The notes beneath the pieces are model-generated. The model was not told the DNA's origin and did no database searches. It was given only the letters and a program-made list of their open reading frames with translations. Shown here piece by piece: positions 45,974 through 58,107 of a stretch of 64,000 nucleotides of DNA. Origin of the DNA: Apteryx mantelli. Taxonomy: Eukaryota; Chordata; Aves; Apterygiformes; Apterygidae. The number at the start of each line of letters is the position of its first letter. The first letter of the stretch is position 1. Made by a program: the position numbers and the translations under genes. The stretch lies in assembly GCF_036417845.1 (NCBI RefSeq), contig NC_089980.1, positions 50,218,501 to 50,282,500 on the forward strand, given 5' to 3'.

Positions 45974-46082
45974 GTAACAACATGCAGTTCCACGATGCTC
46001 TTCTCTCCTCATCTGTATAGTTATTGTTCATGTTTCCTCAGGGTTTTTTCATTCTTCGAGGTTTTTTTCTTTATTCATGTAG
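45974..46082 (+). other. CEP170: CEP170 intron 5 (109 nt)
   Basis: Very short GT-AG intron, phase 0, with a T-rich tract before the acceptor CATGTAG. It is the only intron here below 1 kb. Confidence 0.9.
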
Positions 46083-46245
46083 CATGAAAAATTTACAAGC
46101 CAACTCCAGTTATCCCAAAAATCCTCAGAGGCAGAAGGCTCGAAGCCAGCCAGCTCCAAAAATTCTGAGTCCAGGGTAACCGACTCCACACCTGAAGTGC
46201 ACCAGAAAACTACAGAAGCGCTAAAATCTGAAGAGAAATCAATGG
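46083..46245 (+). CDS. CEP170: CEP170 coding exon 6 (residues 112-166)
   Basis: 54 codons plus one base, [19 protein letters not shown]... to ALKSEEKSM, donor GTAAGG. This begins the Ser/Lys/Glu-rich disordered part of Cep170 after the FHA domain. The first 16 residues and the end ([12 protein letters not shown]) agree with human as I recall it; the middle, roughly residues 128-150, is more diverged. No domain is visible. Confidence 0.92.
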
Positions 46246-48857
46246 GTAAGGTGCATATTTGCTGCAGAAGCACACAAACTTGTAAAGGATATTCATTTGC
46301 TTTCCTAGGGTGTTTGTGAAATTATATAGATGCAAAAACTTCACGTAAATGAGATTTTTAAAATGTTTAAGTGTAATTAATAAATAATTTTCTGAATTGA
46401 ATTTCTAAGTTTGGTTAGCATCCAGATATAAGAAAACTTGTAAAAGGATCTTTTAGCAGCCTCTCAGAATTTTTTATTTCTATTCTCTTCCTAAAATTGC
46501 AAATTTCAGCCTTATGGCAGTACAGTGATGTTAATTGAAGTTCAACTGAAAATACTTGTTTGTAAACAATTTTCAAATTTTTCCACCAGCACTCTTAAAT
46601 GCTCTTCTCATTCTTATGATTTTGTTTCTGAGGAGTTTTTTTGTTTGTTGTGTAGCTATTAGCATTCATTGTTGGATGCATAACAGTAAAACCTAGGTGT
46701 TCTAATATGTTAGGAAAAAGTTAGACGTATAGAACAAGTGATGTATCCCAGATACCTCCATGCCTATTTTATATTTTTTATGTATATTTATACATATATA
46801 AATAAATATATATATTGCTTCAGTCTTGTTTCTAAATCATCTTCTGTATTTATGTGATACATTATGTTGACTTTGCCACGGGTGTCTTAATTCCAGTGTG
46901 AGGCTTGCTGAAATTTATTTTTCATTTCTGAATTATCTGATCATAAAAGCTTGTTGCATTATCTGCTACAGGAAATAACCACAAGAATGAGACAGGAATC
47001 AAGTATCGTTTCTTTCTTATATGAAGCTGCCTGAGTCCGACTCTGTAGTCTAAGGGTATATGATTGCTTGGATTTAATCCATTCTTCTGGAATGCTTGCT
47101 TCAAAGATTTCTCCCTCCCCCCCTTTAGGAACATATAGGACAGCGTGTTATAAGTAATTAACCTATTTGTTTTTTTGGCTAATCTAGCATCCTATTAAGG
47201 GTATATAAAGCTTATCCAGTACTTCAGTATTTCTACTCGATATGCCTCTTCAGCATTCAGCTCCTCTTAAATTTTCATAATGTAGCACATTTTTTTCCCT
47301 CTCTTTCTTGTCTTTTGTCTTTACTCCTCCAAAAAATATCAAAGTTAATGATAGGGGGTTTTATTTGCAACTCGGAAGCTTTTTGGGGATTGATTATCAC
47401 TGTTGCTATATACAGTTGTTTACTATTTGTGGAGGGTCATGACAGGGTTAAACTGGTGGAAAGTTGCAAGCAGCAAGCAACAGGAACCTCAGACAAACGT
47501 ACCCAAGGACACTGGTGCAGCTGGAAATGATACATCCTGAGAAAGTATAGATAAACTAGCAGAAGCCAGTGGGAACCAAGGTTATGGGCAAGACAGTTTT
47601 GCTAAATAAGTAGCAAGGTACAAGGCATGACCGCTGCGTGCGTGATCGGTGCCGTGATTGGCTCCCTGTGACATAATCTGTATGAACCACCAATCAAAGA
47701 GACCAAGGCGCCGCGTGCCTGCACCTATAATATGGGTAAATTGTCGAATAAAGTTGGAATTGAATCTGCATTCTGTGACTGCGTATGATTCTTTCCCGCT
47801 ACTCCCGCGGACCGCGACAGCTATTGCTAAGTCAGTGCACAAGCATCAGCCATCAGTTTTTAAAAACAATTTAGTATTGACTAAAGTAAAACACTGTTTA
47901 AAAAAAAATAAATAAAGGTAATTGATATCTTCAAATCATACTGAAACTTTTGAAGTGGCTATCAAATTATATGTAATCTTTTGAATTGCGAGGAATAAAG
48001 CATTGTGAATAAAAATGTTGACATTAATAATAGGCAGATGAGCTGCTACCTGGATTTGAACAGAGCACATTATCACTTTATAGTTAACAACTGTGTAGAG
48101 TCTCTTCAGAACGTCTGTGTGATGTTAAAATAGCTAAATCTCAGTAGGATGAAAGTATTCTCTTAGGAGAGCAGGTCAGAACTAATCCAGTCAATTTATC
48201 ATCTAGGTAGAAAGCTCTTCCCTCCCCCCATTTAACCTTCACATTTAAATGTGTTTAATCATATATAGGCTTTGTATGTAACAAATACGCATTTTTTTCA
48301 TTGTGCTATAATTCACCTATTGCCTGTTAAAAAGGGTGGTTGTGCTAACTAACGTTTTACAGTAGGTAACTTCCGGGACTTCAAAGTAGCTGTCAGCTAT
48401 TTGGAATCTTGGCAACACTGCAAAATTTGATCAGTTTTTCTTGTGGTGAGTTCAGATTTCAGTGAAAGGTCAATGTGGGTAAAAGTGAGAATCTTTTCAC
48501 AGAAATAGCAGCAGACAGCTTTTAGGAATGTGCTGCTATTCTGATGACTTCAGGCTGAAATCAGACAAAAATGTTTACAGATATTTCAGGGTAACAATAA
48601 GAAATGTCAGCTGCCTTTGCATAAATGTTTATGCCAGAAGTTTTGATCAGGTCATTAGTAAGCTTTTATATTTAGAACACAGATCACTTATCCAGCCTCT
48701 AACTTGGTTTTGTATTTGAGCAAATGCATACAAGCAATCTACTTCAGCTTTCAGGAGAAAAGATCTGAGCAAACCACTCTCTATTATTGTCATTTGAATC
48801 TAAGTGTCGCAACTGAACAAAAAAGCAACTTTGTCTGCTTTGGGCTGTTTTTTATAG
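46246..48857 (+). other. CEP170: CEP170 intron 6 (2.6 kb)
   Basis: GT-AG intron, phase 1. It contains an AT-rich stretch near 46775-46815 and a sense-oriented solo retroviral LTR at 47428-47819. Nothing else was recognised. Confidence 0.88.
47422..47825 (+). mobile_element. Solo LTR of an endogenous retrovirus with target-site duplication
   Basis: The element at 47428-47819 (392 bp) starts TGTGGAGG and ends CGCGACA, the TG...CA ends of an LTR with a short imperfect inverted repeat. It is flanked by ACTATT (47422-47427) and GCTATT (47820-47825), a 6-bp target duplication with one change. Inside are inverted and direct CCAAT boxes (about 47657-47661 and 47690-47694), a TATA-like TATAATA (from 47726) and AATAAA (47747-47752), all reading plus. 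It is more GC- and CpG-rich than the surrounding intron. No gag, pol or env remains. The 6-bp duplication suggests an alpharetrovirus- or ERVK-like source, but the family is not named with certainty. Confidence 0.85.
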
Positions 48858-48992
48858 ATCTTTCTGCCATGCCGCGTGGTACACCTTTGTATGGACAGCC
48901 AGCCTGGTGGGGAGATGATGAAGCTGATGAAAAAAGTGGTTGTAAGCCAGATAGCAAATGTGAAGAAAAAATGCATGAAACGGGGGCTTCTG
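48858..48992 (+). CDS. CEP170: CEP170 coding exon 7 (residues 166-211)
   Basis: Two bases of codon 166, 44 codons and one base, acceptor TTTTATAG and donor GTAAGT. It contains the strongly conserved block [19 protein letters not shown] (about residues 168-186), followed by a diverged acidic/lysine stretch with two cysteines that I do not recall in human. The exon is symmetric (phase 1-1), so it can be skipped without a frameshift. The role of the WWGDD block is not known to me. Confidence 0.94.
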
Positions 48993-51451
48993 GTAAGTCT
49001 TGTCATCTCATTTTTGTGAGTTTATTGCTCTTTACTAAAATACCTATTTTGGAAGTTCAATAGACAGCTTGCTTAAATAAAAGCATATTAAAATTGAATT
49101 TGTTTAAAAAAACTATCTTATGAGAAATTGTATACACTTCCAGAGACCAATTTCAGACATGTTATATCAGTTTTTAGTATATAATATAATTAATTATGAA
49201 TTAATATAGAGAGTAAAGTTACCAGAACCAGTGTCTCTCATATATCAGTTTAATTCATATCTGGCATTTCGTATATTCAAAGTTAGAGATTGCAGTGGGA
49301 CATTTAAATAAATAAACAAATAAAAAAAAATAAATGATAGTATTTTATTTTTTTATTTGACTCTCAGCTATATGAGATATCTGTGCTAACATTCTCTCTT
49401 GTAATTAGTTATTGCTGCATTAGTATTTCATATTTCATGCAATAAACATTTGCGTAGTGAGATGTTAAACTGCTAATGTTTATTTCCACACCATACAGGT
49501 TTTTTGGTTAGCTTGTTCATTTGCAATATGTGTAGCCAAAATTTAAATCTGAATGTCTATAGTTAGGGTCCTAAATCTATCATCTGGCCTATAAATAAAA
49601 TGACTATTTTTCCAATACAGAGAATAGCTTCAAAACTTACTGAAGTTAGGATAAAATTCAACCCATCTTTGTTTAGCTGTTTAAATATGAATTTGAGGCC
49701 CAACAGTTTTAAGTTTGGAATTCTTTAAAATGCTTAAATTGAGGTGGAGGTTCTCTCTTCTTGTAATAGTAGTTGACTTGGTTGTCATGACTCCTGTTTT
49801 GGAGGAATTGGAGTAAATTCTCAAAACATGAAAATAAATTAAAATAACTCTGCAGTGCGATGAAGTCAACATCCTTGGAGTTAAGTTAACATTTTGTCCT
49901 AGCCTTTAATGACTTTTTGATGTTAGTCTAAAGTCCTCATAACTTACCCAGTAAAGGAAGTCTCTTAAGATTTGGGCTAGTAGAGAGAAACCAGGTGAAG
50001 ACGTCCAAAGTGGTGACAGTTTTTATGGAGCTAAAACAACTTTGTCACATACAAAACAGCTATATCACAAAGCAGTAAAATTATAGGACACTTTCTTGAT
50101 TTTCTGCTAAAAAATAATACACGCGCTGTGAGCAGAGTACGTTATTGTGTGCTCTTATGAAGGCTCTGTAAATACATGTTTAATATTCTACATTAGGCAC
50201 CTCTGGCTCTACAGTTGTGCAACTCAAATCTTCTCTAGAAATCTGTTCTTTGAATTGTAGCATTTTTAAGGAAGACCGATTTTGTCCTTAATGACCATAA
50301 TAGTAAGAGGCAATGACTGCCATATATTGTTTCACTTCTGTTTTTCTCAACACGAAGGAAAAGTGCCTATGTTGTCAGTTACAAAGAAAAAGCAGTAAGT
50401 CCTTGCCTTCAAGTAATGCCACTGACAGACTTGTTAGCCAAATGTATCTCCTTACTTTCTGGATTAGAGGAAGCACTAAGTATTGACTATGAAACCTGTG
50501 GCTTTATATCTTGCTGTATATTTCAAGACAGGGATGGTAAAGCCTCTGGTATCTGTGTTTTTATTGCTTAGATGCTAATGTCTATTGCTTAGATGCAAAC
50601 CAGTATAACAAAAACAATTCTGCGATAAAGGTTTTTATATTTGCTTGTGTCTATATACACTGGTTTAATTTTAAAGCATGAACATTTTTGCACTCATTAA
50701 ATACAGGATTATTAAAAAGTAATATCGTGATGTCTGTGATTTTGATGTAATGGCATTAACAAAGTATGACACAAGGTTCTTTTTCAGTTTCTGTTTACTA
50801 ACATGCCTATTCTTGTTTTTTAATCATAATTTTAAATTGCTTTTTCAGAAGCAATATTACATCATACAGTTTACGTGCTAGTGCATTTATTTCACCAAGA
50901 GAATTTTCAGAAAGTTATCAGTACTTCTGCCTTGTTTTGTGAGTTCAGAGAAAAACAAGATGCCAATCTCCTCTTAAACTAAGTAATCAATGAAGTGCAA
51001 TCTGTTTTAGTAGTACATGGAAATAAGACAGAACTTCAGTAACAGGGATATGTTTGACATGCCTCATCTTAGTGAGGTTCGTCATAAGGTGAATGATAAA
51101 TGGTGAAGGCACTAATATTTTCTATGGAATTTAGTTGGTTTTGTTTGTTTGTTTTCCATGTATATATGACATTAGGGCCTGGAGCCTACCTAGCAAATAC
51201 ACCATTTTCTTTCTTTCTTTTTTTTTTTTTTTAAACTGTGCAACATATGTTAGGAATCTCTTTTGTTTATGTCACTGTTATTTAATCATGAATGTATCTC
51301 CTACAAGTAGAATTAATCTAAATAAAATGCAGGAATAGCTTCTGTTTTCCTAAACTGAAGGACTAATAAATCTACAAGAACAGAGTTCAGTTTGAATAAG
51401 CACATTGTGAACAAAGGCTTATGTGAAATGTTAGACAAAGGTATTGCTCTT

Positions 51452-51477
51452 AAAAAAAAAAAAAAAAAAAAAAAAAA
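51452..51477. repeat. A26 homopolymer
   Basis: Twenty-six A in CEP170 intron 7. There is no recognisable retrocopy or SINE body upstream, so it is listed only as a simple repeat. Confidence 0.85.
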
Positions 51478-52008
51478 GACACGTTCTGAAAAATAATTTT
51501 GGAGTATTGGATTTAAAAATCTCATGCATAGAAAAGTGATTTATTTGTTTCAATTCCTTGATCTCTAAATAGACGTTAGTCATGTGTTTCTACTAATCTG
51601 ACTCTTGGAGATGATTTTTAGCAGTTCTGGCGGAAAGCCTGAGAGACCAGATAGAGGCGATGCTAGCCTTTGTGAATTCTTTTCTTCAGTGCCAGAACAC
51701 TAAATATAATATCTGGGTAGAAGTGTGTAAAAAAAAGAAAATATCCTAAATGTTTTCCTACCATTATAAAATATATACATAAGCTTTTCAGGCCCCTTTG
51801 GCCTACAATTACTTCCCGTGAAAGCTTTAAGTTAATTTTCAACAAGTCACTATGTGTTTTCTTCATGTACTTAGGTCCTGTAGCATAGGTGAATATAATA
51901 ATTGGAAATCAATATAAAGAACCACTTTATAATGAAAGGAAATCTGAATCACAGTGAAAATGTTCAAATTCTTGTGAAGTATAAATGATGCCCTTCAACT
52001 GCACATAT

Positions 52009-52229
52009 CACAGAATCACAGAATCACTGAGGTTGGAAGGGACCTCTGGAGATCATCTAGTCCAACCCCCCTGCTCAAGCAGGGTCACCTAGAGCACATT
52101 GCACAGGATTGCGTCCAGGCGCATTTTGAATATCTCCAGAGAAGGAGACTCCACCACCTCTCTGGGCAACCTCTTCCAGTGCTCTGTCACCCTGACAGTG
52201 AAAAAGTTTTTCCTCATGTTCAGATGGAA
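52009..52229 (-). mobile_element. CR1 LINE fragment, 3' end, antisense
   Basis: This is a well-preserved avian CR1 3' end in reverse orientation. It opens CACAGAATCACAGAATCAC and continues GAGGTTGGAAGGGACCTC, GATCATCTAGTCCAACCCCC, GACTCCACCACCTCTCTGGG and CTCTTCCAGTGCTCTGTCAC to CTCATGTTCAGATGGAA. It is clearly less diverged than the copy at 45 kb, so probably a younger insertion, and is heavily 5'-truncated. Confidence 0.95.
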
Positions 52230-55200
52230 AACTTTACAAGACTTTCATGTTTGGGTATTTTTGAATAAAAATTGAACTTTGTAATTTACCAAAAATATTC
52301 AAGGTAGATGTGGTTATTTGCTCTTTTCTGTGCTCAAATTGTATTATTGCAAGTTTTTAATGCACCAAATTGAAACATCCTTTTTAACTGCCTAAAAAAT
52401 AAGCAACTTATAGATGAATTTACTTATGTAAGTTCTTTAAACTTTTTGTTTAGTAACTCAAATTCATAAGTCTTGATACCATTTTAACAAATTAATCCTA
52501 TGAATAGTCTGCTTCATGCTTTAATGATCTGGTACATGATTATTCATTGAATAGAAAAGATGACATGAATTATAAGAGATGGGGCAAGGTTTAATGGGGA
52601 GATTCAAATGGGAGATTTGTTTCTGCTAAACCAACTGTAGACAATTAGTCTTTACAGTCTCAAATTAATAAGATTATTTCAGTATTACTGTCTTTCTATC
52701 TCAACAGAAACTCACTAATCGAAATTCTCTGCAAAGAGCAGAAGGAACTCAAAGATCTTAAAAAAAAAAAGAAAAAAAAGGCAGTCTCTACTTTTCCAGA
52801 GACTGGTATTGCTCTAATTTTATTATTCATGGTATATTAGCTAGTATTAAAATGGATTTTTGCATATACACCTATGCTATAACTTTTTACTGTCTATGCT
52901 GCAGCTATTAAATCATAGTAGAGTGTTTATTTCCTCTAGCTTTACATGCTAGTGGCAAGCTTGCTGGGTGTGTAATTATTTTTGTTGCCCTGTGCTACAT
53001 TCTTACTTTCTGGAAAAACAAAAACTGTATTTTCTGCTGATCTCAGTAGTAGTTGTAGAACTTTACATCATTAATTTCTTTACCAGAAACCTAAGAAAAG
53101 AGAGAAATTATGATTTTTAAACAGAATTTAAGAATCTGCAGTCCTTTCTGTCTTTAGCACAAAGCATTTTTGAATTACAACATTGCCAAACAATTTATCA
53201 CATGAAACTTTCCTCAGATTTTAGAAAAAGTGTCATTCTAAAGTAAAGCAGGCTGACTGATATTATAAAAGGATGTATATAATCATTGAAATTAACATTC
53301 AAGTTCTTAATATGTTTTAGAGCTTCACTGAGTTGCGGCCTGCAATACATGCAAGTGCTGCATATGTAACGCTTGCTATGCAAAGCTATAGAAGTGAATG
53401 TGCACAGTATGTCACAGGATGCTTACAGAACCATAACCTGAAAATAAATTTAAGTAAGACCAGTTTTTACTCTTTTTTTTTTTTTAACCTCTTTAAAGCA
53501 CTCAGTTAAATTATTTGTTGTGAGAGGTGAGATTTTTATATAATACAATTTTGATACCATTTGATAAGACAAGTTAAAATAACATTAAAAGACAAAAATA
53601 ATTGTATTTAATACTAGGTAAACCATTACATACATTTTTGCAATCCCTCTTTAACTGTTAAATGAAAAATAATGCCATTAGCAAACTGCTGTTGCTTCAG
53701 TGTGCAAAATAAAAGAATTGACAAAAAAGAAACTGAAAGGTGAGTGGGAAATAAAAGGCAGCAATATGAAGAGAAGGGAAATTTTCATTAGAAAGGAGAA
53801 AAACGGAATTCTATTAAGCATTTGAAATAGCTGACTGCACCTTCTTTTCGTTAAGCCTATCATTGCACACTACCAAATATAAAACCAAAAATATAAAAAT
53901 ATTTTGGGTATTGTGTAAATATGACGTTTCAGTCTCTATTTGTACCTTTTGACAATATAGTGGAAGTTTGTTTATTAATAGCTAGTAACAAACTAGTTAG
54001 TTTTAAAATAGAAGAAAAAACTGTAAGTACGGATCTTTTATTCTGCTCCAGGCTTACAGAATTTTTTTCAAGAAGTGCTTTGCCATTTCCAGATGATTTT
54101 CTTTTAGAGCTTTTAATCTTAAAATTGTATTTTTAAGGCAGAAAAACAAATAACTTTTCGAAACTACCTGAACATAGGATGAAATCTTAGAAAACATTTT
54201 CCACAATCTTATGAACAGTATATTCATATATACAAGCAATTTCTTGCATATCAGATAAATTGTGTTGAATAGCACTGAACGTCTATGACATTTCTTGTTC
54301 TGCTTGGCAAGTGGAATTTTAGGATTCTGACCACTTGTGTGTGTAACACATTAAGAAAAATACTAAGAAAAATGAAAAAAAAAACCCTAAGAAGTATAAT
54401 GCTGTTAACGTCACCAAGTGAATCTTGCTTTTCTGTTGATACTGTCTCTGAAATTATCCCAGCAAAGAATCTTCCTGAATCTCCATTTGCCTAAGCCTAT
54501 GATTTCCTGAATGTTACATGGTTTCCCGCTTAGCAAAGAACCTCTCCTAGATCATCTTCCCTTCCAGAGCTTATTGTATGACTAATAATCCCATTGCATC
54601 TGTGTGGCAGCTACAGTTTTTGCTTCTTTATTTGCCCCACAAAAACTGTGGTTCAGTTTTCTTTTGTAGCTCTAGTCCTCTGCAGAAAGCAAGCTCCTCG
54701 TTCCCAAATTCACCTGTTCTTTTTCTGCCTTTTTCCTTTCATTCTCCTCCGTTCAGAAATCACTTCAGTTTCTGCTCCCCTCTCATGTCACAATTCATAA
54801 CTCTTTCTTCAATTGTTATTCCACAAAATTGCCTTTTTTGCTATACAGATGCTGTGTTCATCCTCTTAAAAAATTGTAGAGAGCTGTGATGACCACCAAG
54901 TTTAAGTATTTGCTTGAGGGCTTTCTCTCAATACTGTTTGTATTTATCCTGATGCGTAATTTCCTTCAGCATGACAGATGACTTTTTATAATAGGATTTC
55001 AAAGGTAAGGCTGTTTTATAGGTCACTATTCATAACATTTAGAAACCTGTAAGGAATTACATTTAGAATTTAAGTGGAAAAATTTCTAAAGGTAATTTAG
55101 ATCAGGATCTAAATTAATTTCCAATTTGTTATGCTGATTAATTATGGTTTATCTAAAAATGCAAGTGCTTTGGTTTAAAAACAGTATTTTTAGGTATTTA

Positions 55201-57630
55201 AAATCGATTTGTACATCAGATATTTTTAACTGATTTCTAAGAATTTATCTATTTGGGAGAAAATTATATTTGTAATTCTATTTCTAATTTATTTAGATAA
55301 ATTCACTCTGTCATAATTTAGGTTCAAACAATGTTATAGCACCAATTTAAACAAAAATATGAGAATCAAATACTGTGCATATTATTATAGTATAAAAAGT
55401 TGATTTCAAATGCTAAATTTGTTGCAGGAATCTCATCATGTACTGTATTAACCCATCATCTTTTGAGGGAGCCTTCAACCCAATGTCCAGTTACCAGTTT
55501 TATGAGTTACATAAAATCATAGGTTTGAAGCTTTGAATCTGAATAGAACCATAGGAAAAAAATAAAGTACATATGAGCTTGGTCCCTGGTGAATTAGTGT
55601 CCTGTTTAATAATAGCATTGCATACTGTAAGGATCTTGGCTAAAGATTTGACCTTAGCAGAGCTTGGTCCATGCTAGCTTGTTAGCTGGGTGAAACAGTG
55701 GGGGAATGATGTGGTAGTTCACCTGAAATACAGTAGCTGCAACATGTGACTTTCATTTATTTCTGTATATTTTGTGTCTAAACATAGAAGCTATTTTAAT
55801 GAACTTTGCAGCAGTAAAATGGATTCATTCTTTAATGCTTACCTGCTGTCAAAAGTGTTTTCAGGACGGGAACTAAAATGGCATTCAATTTCCCAGAGAA
55901 TGGAGTAGTGAGTTGCTATTGCAGTGCCTAAAAACCACCCAGCGGAGATGAGATACTCAAAATACAGAAGGTTCCTCAGTACAGGCTGGTTTAGAAGCTG
56001 ACAATGCAAGGGCTGGTGTGGAAGGAACTTGTCTCAGTTAAAAGTGTTAGCTTGGATATTCTTGGCATGCAGCAGAAAAATATAGAGTGATGAAATTCTG
56101 AGCATCTTTTGTGTTTGCAACAGCTACATTTAGATAAAATAAATTAAAACAATCCCTATCAAAGAGTTATTTTTATCTCATTGGTATCCAATTATGGTGA
56201 TCAATCAGGAACGCGTACTAATTGTCATCCCTCCATTACATTTTTTTCCTTTTTTTCTATTTTTTTAACTTTTTCGACTATTACATTAGTCCCAAGCTAG
56301 TTCATATTTATCCATATCAAATTACTATCCTTTTCAAAATTTTCATAACTTTTTAATCTTTTCCTAAATATTCACAAAAAGCATATGTTTGTGAAGAATA
56401 GCAGAGGCATATTACGGCATTCTTCCTCCTGTACCCATTAAACTCCTGACTGTAGTATAAATCTGTTTCCATTGCTACCTTATTGCATAATCAGTTCATA
56501 CACAAGTGTTGACTATCTCAGCTGATACAGTTTGGCTATTTTTAGCCACACAAACTTAATTGCATTTTTATTCCTTTACTTGGCAAACTAAAATGAGTTC
56601 TTAAACATCTTAATGTAGTTCATGATAAAGTATGTAGGAACTATTCAGAATTCTTCTTTTGGAATGTAACTTGCTATTGCTGCTAACATCTCGAGCATCT
56701 GTTGCTTATAGCACATCTTTACACCAGATATTATGGCTGGTTTACTACTCTGTGAAATGCAATCAGAAGGCTTGTTTTCTTAAAGGTATATCAATAGCTT
56801 TTCTAGCAACCACAAGAAGCTTTAACATTCATTCAAGCTGAACAGTGGGACTCGCAATTCCTACCCCATGCTTTTTCCACATCCTGCTGTCTTTACCCAG
56901 TTCAGAGCATGATTTTGTAACATGCTGCACGTTTCCAGCTATTGTTGCTCTAATCTGCTTTTTCAGTGCTTTTACAAATTAAGATAACAAGTGGAATACG
57001 AGCAGACATTAGGATTTAGCTTAATTCTTTTACCTTTTGTAGAAACATAAAATGTATTTGTGTTCCAAAACACTTTCCAATGCTTATCAGTGTTACAATA
57101 TTCCAGGCAGAATTGGTGTTTCTCTTGCATTAATGTATGAATTGTTTTTCCAAAGAATTTCACCAAACAAAATTATACTAGCCATCCACTGTAGGAGGTG
57201 GAGCCAGATCACTAGCACTTAATTTGGGGGCACCTTGATTTGACATTTTTCAGATAGATTGGAATTGCTATAATGATCCTTTCAACTATTTTCTCTGGTG
57301 TTTTTTGCCTGTTTTCTATGTTGCTTAATAACTCATCTGCTCTTTACATCATCAAAAAATCTGTTGGAATGCAAATTTTCTTTGACAAAATCAAAGCGAG
57401 CTTTTTGCCACTTCACAGTCCTTACAGCCAAAGCTCGTGCTCTTTTCAGTAATGCTTTTTTAAATGTAATTCTGGAATTGTAGTTCCAGAACTATGTTGC
57501 TCAGTCATCTCTGCAATCTTGCTGTTTATTCCAGAAATTATTCAAGTGGCTTTTACAGGAGTTCAGAAATTTCTTGAGGAACCTGAAGTTCCCAAGTATT
57601 GTGAAATCTATTTTTTATTTTTCTTAATAG

Positions 57631-58107
57631 GATGCAGCACAGATGCCAAGCAAGCTGAGGAGCAATCTGCAGCTGCAAGTGAAGAACTTTATCCTTTCTG
57701 TAGGGAGCCAAGTTATTTTGAAATCCCTACAAAAGAATTCCAGCAACCTTCACAAATAGCAGAGAGCGCTATTCATGAAATTCCAACAAAAGACACACAA
57801 AGCTCCCATGCAGCAGGTGCAGGGCATGCTTCTTTTACCATTGAATTTGATGACAACACTCCAGGAAAAGTAACAATCAAAGATCATGTGACAAAATTCA
57901 CATCTGAACAGCGCCACAAGTCGAAGAAGCCTTCTTCCTCTGGTGGCCAGGACCTGCCTGGGCTTCAAACTGTGATGATGGCTGCAGAGAGCAAAGTAGC
58001 AGATTGGCTAGCACAGAACAATCCTCCCAGAATGATATGGGAACCAACAGAGGAGGATTCCAAAAGTATTAAGAGTGATGTTCCAGTGTACTTGAAGAGA
58101 CTGAAAG
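57631..58107 (+). CDS. CEP170: CEP170 coding exon 8 (residues 211-370)
   Basis: 477 nt: two bases of Gly211, 158 codons and one base, acceptor TTCTTAATAG and donor GTAAAG. The product is low-complexity and predicted disordered, yet strongly like human Cep170. It contains the block [20 protein letters not shown], a second EIPTK copy (residues 241-245 and 260-264), [10 protein letters not shown] (276-285), [11 protein letters not shown] and [10 protein letters not shown] at the end. The exon is symmetric (phase 1-1). Reading through the donor would meet TGA at 58140-58142, so intron retention would truncate the protein. Confidence 0.95.

Larger units (their letters stand above)
48993..57630 (+). 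other. CEP170: CEP170 intron 7 (8.6 kb)
   Basis: GT-AG intron, phase 1. AT-rich. It contains a 14-bp word repeated 21 bp apart at 50562-50596 (TATTGCTTAGATGC), A26 at 51452-51477, and an antisense CR1 fragment at 52009-52229. The region 52230-57500 shows no recognised gene; several short open frames have no protein-like features. Confidence 0.85.

Noticed and set aside
51452-51477. A26 as the tail of a retrocopy or SINE
   Set aside because: No recognisable body upstream and no target-site duplication; an AT-rich intron explains it.
57519-57630. Upstream extension of the exon-8 open frame
   Set aside because: The frame stays open to the left by chance, but the TTCTTAATAG acceptor and the conserved sequence place the exon start at 57631.
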